A DNA stretch of 28,199 bases, from positions 1 to 28,199 of the forward strand of contig CALSCR010002366.1 in assembly GCA_943704495.1 (NCBI GenBank). Reading direction: 5' to 3'. This document shows, piece after piece, positions 11,901 to 22,000 of this stretch. The DNA is from Pigoraptor chileana (taxonomy: Eukaryota > Opisthokonta > Filasterea). The notes under the pieces were generated by a model, which searched no databases, was not told where the DNA came from, and saw nothing but the letters and a program-made list of their open reading frames with translations. The translations under genes and the position numbers were made by a program. The first letter of the stretch is position 1. Every line of letters starts with the position of its first letter.

Positions 11901-14446
11901 ACCTCCAGCAGTGGCGACACGGCCGTGCTTATTACACTCCAGGCCATGCCGCACGTCGCTCATCGGTGCGTGGCAACGACATGTACGCCGGGGCTCAGAG
12001 GGTGGACATACCAAACGCCCCACTGGACAGCACACTGCACTTGTTCGGGAGCGCACGTGGTCGTGATGAATCCGACGGTGTCCTGCATAGCCCTCGCGTG
12101 GACGCCGAGCGACGGCAGTTTAGGGTGGGCACCGAGAACAGTCTCCGATCGCCACGCGGCAGCGATGAGACGGTACTCGGAAATGCGCCGTCGGACATGC
12201 GGAGATTGAGCCGTGTTCACTTCGACTCTGTTGTTGCTGAGGATGGCGGGACTGTTCACCAGCACGCCGTAACATTGCAAGAGGAGGGGTGGGAGAGCAT
12301 TGAGCTGACGCTGGTGCGCGACCATACAAACCGCGACATAGACATGACGGTCGGTCCTGCCGTGAGCGTCTCTGCGGTCGATGCGCAGGTTCAGGAGGAG
12401 GGTGCGGCCTCCAACGACCACGTGTCTGGCGATGAAAATAGCGACGACGGCCACGAGCACTACGGCGGCCGGAGCAGGAGTCGCGCGGGAAGCGTTGCGG
12501 CCTCCCAAACGTCATCCTCGTCGTCATCCCACATTGGCCACGTGCGCGCAAAGATACTCATGGGAAAGGGTGCCGGGATAGGGCGCCTTGGCGTAGTTCT
12601 GCAGGCGGTCTTTCTCTTTGTTGTGTCCGGTCTGATTGTCATCGCGTCCATTGGCATGGTAATGACGGCGGACCAGGCGCGCAAATACGCAGGCACGGTC
12701 GATGACGCCATATCGGCGTCAGTGGAATCCCTCCTCACGTACGACATTGCAGACTCGGCGTTTTCGCTGGCGCTTCAGAGTGGCGGTCTTTACAATAACA
12801 AGAATGAGACAACCCTGAGGGCGCGAATGGCCGCCACATCGAAGGAGCTGGACACCATTCACGCCGCCCTCTGTGCCAACGTGCAGGATCTTCCCGAGGA
12901 CCATCGCGCTCTTTACATGAAGCGTTCTCTCGACGCCACCATAGTCGACGAGGTGACGGAAAATTTGGTGAACCGGACATACAACCTGTGGGATTTGGTG
13001 GACTTGTATGCAAGCGACGCGCTCCTCTTATCCAGGTTGCCCCTCCCCGGGATAGACTCAACCGGCTCGTACCGATTCATCACGGGAGTGGTTGCCGATC
13101 CGTTGTGGCCTGCGCTGGCGAGCTCCGTCGACTACTACGTCGCCACCGCGCGGAACACGAGCGACGACGCGTCGAAAGTGGCGTTTCAGTTCTTCACGAT
13201 CGGCCTGTCGTTCATTCTCGCATCGACCATACTCGTCGTTCTTCCAGTACTTGCCCTGATAGAGCGCCGTCAGATGAATGTCATCTGTCCGTTTCTCCAC
13301 GTGCTGAAAGCGATCGTGGTCGAAATGGCGAAAAAGTGCGACTCCAGAATTGTGGCGCGCAATGCACTCAACGACGGTTTCAACGGGAACGACGACGAGC
13401 AGATGCTGGATCACGACACGGACTACGATGATCAAAAGAACACGACGCAGTTCAGAGGCGAGAACGGTGCCGACGGCAACAACTTGTCGAAGGGACGAGG
13501 GTTCGGCGGATCTGTCGATCACGTGACGGCGTGGCGGGTCCGACGCGGAATGGACGGCCTTGACCGACTTAAGAAACCGACGCTGTCAGTGCGGGTGCGA
13601 CTGACAGCCCGCAACCAGGCATGGGCTATCCTGAAAGTGGCTGTTCTTTGCGCTGCGGGCGTCGTGTTCTTCAGTACAATGTCCGTGGTCGTCAACTCGT
13701 TTGTCGCCGCCAACGAGACGACCGCCATCTCCGTCAACTACAGCAACCAACGCACGTACCAGACGCTCCTAAACGTCTTTTCCGTGCGGATGATTGCGGG
13801 AAGCAGTGGCCCCGTGAGACGTAGCACGTTTCAGGCGTACCTGTCTTCTTTCTCGAAGAGTGCGCTGCAAACGCACGAAGATCTCCTCTACGGCAACCCG
13901 GAGCTCGGAATCCCAGCATCCGCCACCGAGTCGCGCTACAGGTACCTGCTATTCGAAAACGGGTGCGTCGACGATTCGCAGCCGGATTGCAGCACTGCGT
14001 ACGGGGGACTGCTCGCAACGGGCCTTTCTGCGGCGCTGCAGCGTTTTTTGCGCAGTGCCACTTCGATCGGCGCAGTTGCATCCGCACTCCCGATGACCCT
14101 CGATGTCAACAAGACGCGCAACTTTTACGAGGGCCAGGTCTTCCACCAGTTTGAGTTGTTTGGGGAAGAGTACCTGCGGCCGTCGCTCAACGCAATGACA
14201 AAGTCTTTCGGTTCGAATCTCACCAAAGACGTCGACACGCTCGACAGCGGCATACTCGTCGCAACCGTCGTCTTCTGCTGTTTCATCGGCCTGTTTTACG
14301 TGACTTTGCTCGTCCCTATCGCCGGACGCGCATCCCACGACACCCGGTGGATGCAGATCCTTCTGCTGTGCGTTCCGGCGGACATCCTTAGAGCGACGCC
14401 GTCCCTCGCCGACTTTATACGCGAGCACTATACGCAGCGCGTTTAA
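8929..14446 (+). CDS. TmcB-like multipass membrane PAS protein B (paralogue of A)
   Basis: Exons 8929-9752, 9844-10423, 10664-11190 and 11379-14446. The three introns fall at the same codons as introns 2-4 of gene A; A's intron 1 is absent. Order of parts matches A: membrane block (VAIVIFLLANAFFVGYSF, LAIIVGLAFILLSLLCG), TPR region (RRNPRSSLMH, YFMGNGQLALSELQAAEELS, FIYRRRQMVQDE), PAS domain (CRLLGYRSRELVGRNVASII, VCSPTGGILFLAAMKP), linker, then late helices near VVLQAVFLFVVSGLIVIA, FILASTILVVLPVLALIERR, VVFCCFIGLFYVTLLVPIAG and the shared end LLLCVP. Start MTSSGGVYGS gives an N-terminus about as long as A's. Exons 3 and 4 each come out one base short of a whole number of codons: one break lies near 10745-10750 in the TPR region, the other near 11940-11970 in the linker. 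These may be assembly errors or recent damage. Confidence 0.88.
11191..11378 (+). other. Gene B intron 3 with poly-G run and N gap
   Basis: The intron starts GTGAGC and ends TATTGCAG and matches gene A intron 4 in position. It holds 22 Gs (11236-11257), ten Ns (11258-11267) and seven more Gs, so its true length is unknown. Its counterpart in A also carries a long simple tract (GT). The gap marks locally unreliable assembly close to both frame breaks in gene B. Confidence 0.95.
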
Positions 14447-16008
14447 CACCGCCGGCATCTCCGTGTAACACTCGTCGAAAGAGGAACCACCTGTTGCCTT
14501 TCGATATCCGGGGGTGTAGTTATATAATTCACATACGATTACTAAGACGCATCTTGCAACCTTTTTCCGCAAGAACTGAGACACATGCACAGTCGTGCGT
14601 TGACGACCAAAGTTATAAAAAATTTCTTTTCCAGCCCCGACCGGTTTGAGCAATTCGTGACTGCTGTGACCAGGTTAGGGTTAGGGTTAGGTTTAGGTTT
14701 CACGTAACAGTGCGGCGAGTTGGTGTACGCGGCCGCCGGTTATGCAAACTTCGTCTGGTCTGCTGATCCCTTTTTTTTATGCCAGCCTATCCGTATCTCA
14801 GAACAAGCGGATGGAGCCGCCGAAGAACCGGAATAGCCTGCGGCCGCTGCGCCGCGGCAAGTAGATGTCCGTGTCATCACGTGATCCGACCTTCTCGACT
14901 CAGAATGAAATATTAATTCCAATTACATTTCCCAGCGAAGCCAATATTTCTTTTCAGTAACAGCTGAGCAATCTAAAACTGAATTGAAAAGAACCCGACT
15001 CATTACTGAGAGCAAAGATTCAGTTTGCATTCAGGTTCGCCTTTATCTCGGGAACTACCTGTGTGAGCTGCCAAACCCCATGATGCCGACACAACACAGA
15101 CAAGCCGACAAAGGCTGTAGCCGGGCCCGGGGGACGTGAGACCGTACGACCCGCGGCCGACTGGCCGAATTTCACGCCGATAGTGCCGTCGATAAACGTA
15201 ATGCAACACCATGCTAACACACAAACACACACACACACACAGACCAACGCACACAAACACACTTACACATACATTGCCGGAATGCGGCCACCGCGGCCCG
15301 TCAGTGGGACCCCTCCCGATCACTGACTGGCAAGGCGGTTGGTCACGTGACGCACACCCTCGGGCAGACCAGACAGATAATCATCCATAATCGACTATTC
15401 AGCTGACAATGGCATGCTTTACACTGACGGCATCCGAAGCTTAGACGTCGACGGTGTAGGCCTTGTTCTCGTGCAGCTCAAGGGCGTCCGTGCTGGCCGA
15501 CTCACGCAGAGGATTCGACGTCTGCGCAACGTACAGCTCGTTGTCGTGGCGAGACGGGCGGTGCTTGGGCGCCGTTTTGCTGCACACATTCAAACATATG
15601 GACCGTCAGGCATCAACCGACCGGTTATTATACGTATGTGTCGGAGCATATGGTACGCACACAAACTGTAACTCCGGCCGAATCAACCTGAACGCCTGCC
15701 AGAATTCAAATGGCCGTACTAAACTTTTGATACGGCGTGGTCACAGAGAGTGCGAAGAAGTGCACACTCGTCGTCCATATCACAACCAGTGCGGTGACAG
15801 CGACATCATCCTGACAAGATCACGTGCTTATTCGCAACGACATAGAGAACTGAGTCACTATCCCGTCACATATGGCCACATTTTTAGTATGACACATGCT
15901 AAGCATTGCCGGGTGCAGGAATGTTCAAAGGGGACTGTCACGCATTGTCCACATCGATTGGATTGAACAATCCAGTACATGAAAAGCAGAAATTGCGCCC
16001 GCATAGAC
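14447..16008. other. Intergenic region between convergent gene B and REJ gene
   Basis: About 1.55 kb holding the 3' ends of gene B (plus) and the REJ-module gene (minus). Contents: TTAGGG patch 14673-14700; GC-rich CGGCCG clusters (14727, 14837, 15150, 15275); a CA-rich tract (15215-15272); a 7-bp perfect stem GTCAGTG/CACTGAC at 15300-15327; CACGTG palindromes near 14879, 15343 and 15820. Open frames around 15414-15966 on the plus strand have no recognisable domain, and I do not call them genes. No clear polyadenylation hexamer serves either gene. Confidence 0.6.
14673..14700. repeat. Interstitial telomere-like repeat 2
   Basis: Three clean TTAGGG-type units followed by degenerate GTTTAGG copies, lying 227 bp after the stop of gene B. 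Together with the run at 748-777 it brackets the tandem tmcB-like pair in the same orientation. Confidence 0.85.
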
Positions 16009-19000
16009 TCACCCATACGACTTGCCAGCCCCACGCTTCTTGTAGAGAACAAAGCCGACGGCGGCGGCAGCAAGAGCGACGCAGACCACAATGGGCGCCA
16101 CAATCGCACCCACGTTTGTCGACGACTTTGATCCGCTCGAGCCTCCCGAGGTGGGTCCACTGGGGTCACTGGGGCCACTGGGTCCGCTGGGTGTGACGGG
16201 TGCATCAGGCACCTTCTCTTCGGGAACAGACACACTCGCGGCGGGGTCCTGCAATGAAAGAGCAACACCGCACATGCATCGACAACAATAATCAGACAAC
16301 GCACATAAGCCGCATTTGAGACAGCACGAGCCCCCGCAATGCATTTGCGGCAAGCAACAGAGCGACATGCCAAGTGTGACTAAATAGTAAGGCTGCTGCA
16401 TATGCATCCATTACAGTGCAAGTGTGTGCAATACGCACCCGTCCGGCAAATGACGTAAAGTGGTTCGTCTCGCACGTGATGGCAGTGCTGGTGCGGCTCA
16501 CAAGCTTCACGCCCGTGGTGTCCCACTTTTTGGTGGCAGGGTTGTAGAACGAGCACGCCACTGCTCGTTCAAGTCCATTTTTTTTCCAGATGAGAACAAA
16601 GAAATGGCATGGGACAGTGAACGCATCGGTGTCAGTCAACGCATGGAACTGAACGTAAAACGCAGTACTTCTTACACACGACAGTTGAGAGTGTGTGCCT
16701 CATGACAGCCTAAACATTGTGTCTCGTGTAAAGAGCATATGACCGAAGCGCCATGCAACACATTTTCAAGCATTGCAGTCAGAGCCGAGTACCCACTGGA
16801 CGACTGGGCGCAGCCGCCGGGGCAGGGGATGGTGATGCGGATGGGGGCGCTGGTGGCCTGCACGGGGTACTCAGAGCCAGTTTCCTGATTGATCAGCGAG
16901 ACGTCCAGCACATTCGTCAGCGTGCTGTGGGTCCATTGTTACAATGCAATCGACCGCAGGTGTGCACGAATTGCAGCCGATGTATGCAACCGAGGGAGGT
17001 GGATACAGACGCAGGGCGAGTACATGGTGGTAGGAATATCAATGGAATGGGAAGTGTTAGAATTGCCATCATTTACGCTGCGTTAGGATCCAGCGCGAGA
17101 TAGAGAGGCACACCCCAGCGGCGGTCAACATAGAATGTGCATTCAGATATGATAGTGACGTATTCGTATGGCGGATTGTATCAGTGCTGCACATGCATAC
17201 CCAGAGCCGCCGTAGGGGTTTGATTTGTATGTGGCGACGACACTGCCGACATTCACAGAGCAGCCGCCCTCGTCCGCGCATCCAGCACTGCAGCAAGGCA
17301 AGCATGCCAAGGTCCCAAAAAGCAGGCGTATAAGCATACACACACATACACACGCACATAAGCATACATACACTCACACACACAGTGCATGATACAGCTC
17401 AGTGCATGGCTGCAGCGTCACCAGACAGTCCGCTTGGAGTACGTGCTGATGAGCATTTGCAACTGGCACACTGCATTGCGGCCCAACCGACATGCCCAGC
17501 CCATATATCATCGTCTTTTAATACATATACGCACTCTGTGATGATGCCAGCCAGGGCTGCGGCAGGGACGTTGAGATCGCACGATGCACATCCGCCAGTA
17601 AAGGTCATGGGCTTGTTGTCACTGCTCGAATACTGAAAGTTATTCAAAGGTACATAACGGCATTGGTCAGGGGATGGGCAATAATATGATGAGTGTGCAC
17701 AGACCTCGTATCAAAATGGTCTATGTCAAATTTTGTGTATGTGTGAGAGTGAAACGGGCTTGCAGATAATACAATCACGTATCAGTACAAGCGCAAGAAT
17801 AACGGGCACCGAGCAACGTTTGTGGTCAATCGCAACCATGCATGTGTAGCACACAAACAAACCCGACAACTGATCGCAAAAATCATATCCGTGTCCACAA
17901 CATTTATGCCAATACAGTGGATTGTAATTGATAAGCAATGCCAGGGATTGAGCACGCAAATTGAGGCGCACTAACCCGCTGCACATCGACGACCATCTTG
18001 AGCTTTCCGTCGGCCGTTGCAAGGACCCTTGGGGCGCCGTCCGCCGTCACGCTCTTGGCCAGCGCACTCCCCATCTTCTTCACCATGTCTCCAATGGCAC
18101 TGCCCGCCTGCGCAGACAGGGCGCCATCGGCACTCACCGTCTGCAACAACAACAAAACGATGTGTCAAGGATGTGGTGATCAAATCAGTCCGTGTTCTAA
18201 GTTCTTGGACTCATGCGTGTCGATATGTACATGCAGCATCCCACAAGCGTTTATGGCGATACCTCAGCCATGACCCTTTGGACGCGCATCTAGCAATGCC
18301 TGAAAAGGGGCAGTCGACACAGCAAATAAAACAACTCTTTTCAATAAACGCACCTGTTTTGCAGTTTCCAAAACGCGCAATGCGATGTCATCGTTCATGG
18401 CAGACGACCCGGGTGCAACAGCGGCCGCCACAACCAGCGAGAGATACTTGCGCACCCTGCAACCGCAGCATACACACACGCGCACACACACACATACACG
18501 CATACGCACACACAGACACATACACGCACACGCACACACACACACACACACACACATACACACACACACACACACACCGCAATAAGTGAGTGAAGGTAGA
18601 GTAGGTGACGGTAGGTAGAGCGGTAGATACGAGAGTAGGCATTTAGTGTGCCCACAATAATCGGATGGTCGCGCAGCTTCATAGTCGCCAAAACACGCCA
18701 CAACACACACAGTACACAAAAACATACGCGCAAACTCTGCGCACACTTACGCGTTTAAAAGTTCGTCGGAGAGGCAACGAGCGGCAGCAACAACATTGCC
18801 AAGAACATTGGTGAGCGTAGCAATCAGCGAATCCGTCAATACAATCGACGGCCACAGTTTATCAAGAAGCGCAACCGTGCGAGTAACGACCGTCGACAGC
18901 GAGGCAACACACGTTCCATTCTGCACGAAGAAATTAATGGAAGCACACGGCACAAAGAGAGCAAACCGTTCAGTGTAAAGAGACAGTATCATAATGGTAC

Positions 19001-22000
19001 ATAACAACCACACAATGCCCAAATGTGACAACCACGGCAGGCCTGTTTGCACGCGGCGCCCACTGACCTTGAGCCGATCATTCATATAGTCAAGCGCACT
19101 TCCAATCGAGTCCAAAAATCCCTCAACATTGCCGCTGGCGAGCTCGTTTGAGGCGGAACCAGAGAGAATGTTGTCGTTTACATACTTTGCAACATCGTCT
19201 CCCGTTGCATCGGCACTCAATGCCTTGGGCAGAACAACCTAAAAACGCCGCAAGGTAAACACCCACACGCACACACATATTTATACACACAGATACAGGT
19301 AACAATACACATCCATATTTCGTGTTAGTGTAATGGGGACCACAATCAACATTTCAGTCGATCAGCTGCACTAAACATCAAACAATAGGACACACTTATA
19401 TCGCTTTCAATGCCGCCAACGATTTGAAGCAATTCAACGGCATTGTGATCTCGCAACCCGCAGAGACAAAGTCGCGTGTGTACGGCACTCACAATATGTG
19501 AATGCACACGCGCATGAGTGGACCAAACTTCATCGTCACTCCAGATCTGCCGGTCTGGTCAGTCCTCTACTGAGAATGTATGATATATGACAGCTTTCCC
19601 CTGCCGCCGACCATATACGGCAGCTTTGTCCTCTACCGAACAGATAATGTGCAGCGGTGCAAGACTTTTGAGGATGCAGTCCTCCGCTGAACATGCAGCA
19701 CATACCGTAACAGGCGAGGTAACGGTGGTCGATGCACCGTGGGCATCCGTCGCTGTCACAACAACCGTGGTGTCATACTCGGTGACGCCGGAGCGCGCCG
19801 GGAACTTCATGCGCGCATACGACTTGATCGTGCTCTCCGTGCGATATTCAACATCACCCGACTCTGTCTGGATGCCAAACTGATACTTGACGGGCCCATC
19901 CACGTCAACGAACCCGCTCGCAAAGACCCATGCCATTGATGTGGCGTTGACTGTGGGCGCCATAACGGCCTGTGGTATGGGGGGAGCGTGGCCTTAGGTT
20001 CAGATTCTCAAACAACCAAATTGAATTTTAAACTGAACAAAAGGTTTAGCATATATACACACACGCGCGCGCATGCACGCACACACACACACACACACAC
20101 ACACATACATGCACACACACAACACGCACACACAACACACACACACACAACGGCGCCGAAAACAGACAGCGCTCACCTTGCCACCACTTGGAGCGCGGTT
20201 CACATTGACCACCGCACCGCTCTTTGCGTAGTTATCCTTGTAGTTATCCCACACACTGCCGAAACGCACTTGGAACTTGTACGATTGCCCGGCCATAAGC
20301 ACACCCTCACGGATGCAAAGCGTCTGTTCGTTGGCGACGGTAGCCGCCGTGCCATTGTCGAATGGGCAGAGGCTTCCTGGCAGGTTGATCGATGCGAAAC
20401 CTGTATAATAGCAGTTATAGCCGAACAAACAAACAACAAACCAGCATCACAACACAACACAAAGTGACACACGCACCACAGTGTTCATATTCAGCATGTG
20501 TTAGGGGCTGGCAGCGTGACACTATTATAAAGTCTGAGGCGGTCGATGGCACCGCGTAACGGGCATGTGAGGCCATCAGCCACTAACCACTCAGCAGGTG
20601 TGACGAAAATCTTCATCATATGTACACTCCGGCCCTCACTTCTCAAGCGCTTACATGTGGACATTTTCTTGCATATTGGCAGACACACACATACGCACAT
20701 ACATTCACATACAAACATAAATTACACACACACACACAAACAAACAAAACGTACACATTGCATGCGTGTGCCGTGTGCACACAACAGTATACAAAAGTGT
20801 GCGCATGCGCATCAGCAATGCTCACCAGGCTCAACGATGTTTATCCATGCAAAGTATGCCGGGGCCGGCGTGCTCCAGGTCACGTTGCCAATAACAGCAG
20901 AGAGGTAAACGCGCTCGTTCTCGTTGTAGCTCGGCTTGACGTCGGCCACATAAATAGAGGGAAGAGGGTATTGATTGCCAATCGTCATCAACAGCTTGAC
21001 TTTGATTGTGGTAGTACCTCGCGGCTCGGACAATTCGCCGGGACCTCCGTTCCATTTCTGTCAGTCGCGAGTCCGCGATTGTATTTGCGTATTAGCAACA
21101 TGTGTGTGATGTGTGTGAGGTTTTCCGGCGCAAGAAACGTTAATAAACATAGAATGCAAATGAAGAATGTGCACGCTACCAACGTCGGCCCTATTACATA
21201 ATAATGGTTGACGCATCCAGGAAACAGTATCGTGCCCACAGCAATTATACGCAGGAATGGCGAAATGGACCCCCGTAAGAGAATCGGGACAGGGTCAGAC
21301 TGGATACATGCAATTTCATGATCGGCAGTGGTGAATGACACGGGGGAAAATACTGACATACGGCAATTCACTCCTGTACTGACTGAATGACCCCAATTGT
21401 GACCCCGCTCACCTGTTGCGATGTGCGTCCGGCAGTCACAGTGAAGCTCATGCCGAGTGCATTGTACTGGCTGATGAGGTCCGTGTAGGAAAACGTGTAA
21501 TTTCTCTTATCCGGGCGTGATTTGTCCATGCCGAAACTATGGCAGGCCATGGGGTGCAGTGTGACGCGTTGTAAATAGCAGTATACGCGGAGGGAGAGGG
21601 AGAGAGAGCGGGAGAGGGAGAGGGAGAGGGGGAGGGAGAGGGAGAGAGGGTGGGGATGGTGAGGGGGGAACATGTACAATCAAGGGCTCTCATAACTTGA
21701 GAGCCCGTGCCGGTATAATTGAGAATTTTTCACAAGAGTGGCATCTGATGGCCAGAGACATGACATGACATAGCATAATTACAGGCAGAATTCCAATTAC
21801 ACTCTGTGCCTCAGTCGTTACTATTAATGAAAGAAGTAGTATGTGTGCAGATTCGGTTCAGCGACGGCGTTCAGAAGATTACATCCACTCTTTTGACTGA
21901 TAAAATGATGTTAGAATTGATGAGCTACAGTCTATATTGTCGTGGCTAGCTGCATGCACTCATCACAACACGTGTAGTTTCTGTGTACACCAAAAACCAA

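Noticed and set aside
11966-12000. A 35-nt intron (GTGCGT...AG) explaining the second frame change in gene B
   Set aside because: It would restore phase, but it is far shorter than every other intron here (91 nt or more), so I treat it as an unlikely alternative to an indel.
15463-15966. A 167-codon plus-strand open frame in the convergent intergenic region
   Set aside because: No recognisable domain, irregular composition rich in Cys, His and Arg, no splice or start support. Likely chance.
19559-19705. Three similar GTCCTC-containing segments in an intron
   Set aside because: Spacing is uneven (67 and 49 bp) and shared words are short; not convincing as a tandem repeat.
20491-20718. Possible additional REJ-gene exon in the intron 20401-20825
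   Set aside because: The REJ pattern runs directly from EPG to FASINLPGS across this intron and the candidate has no phase-compatible donor.
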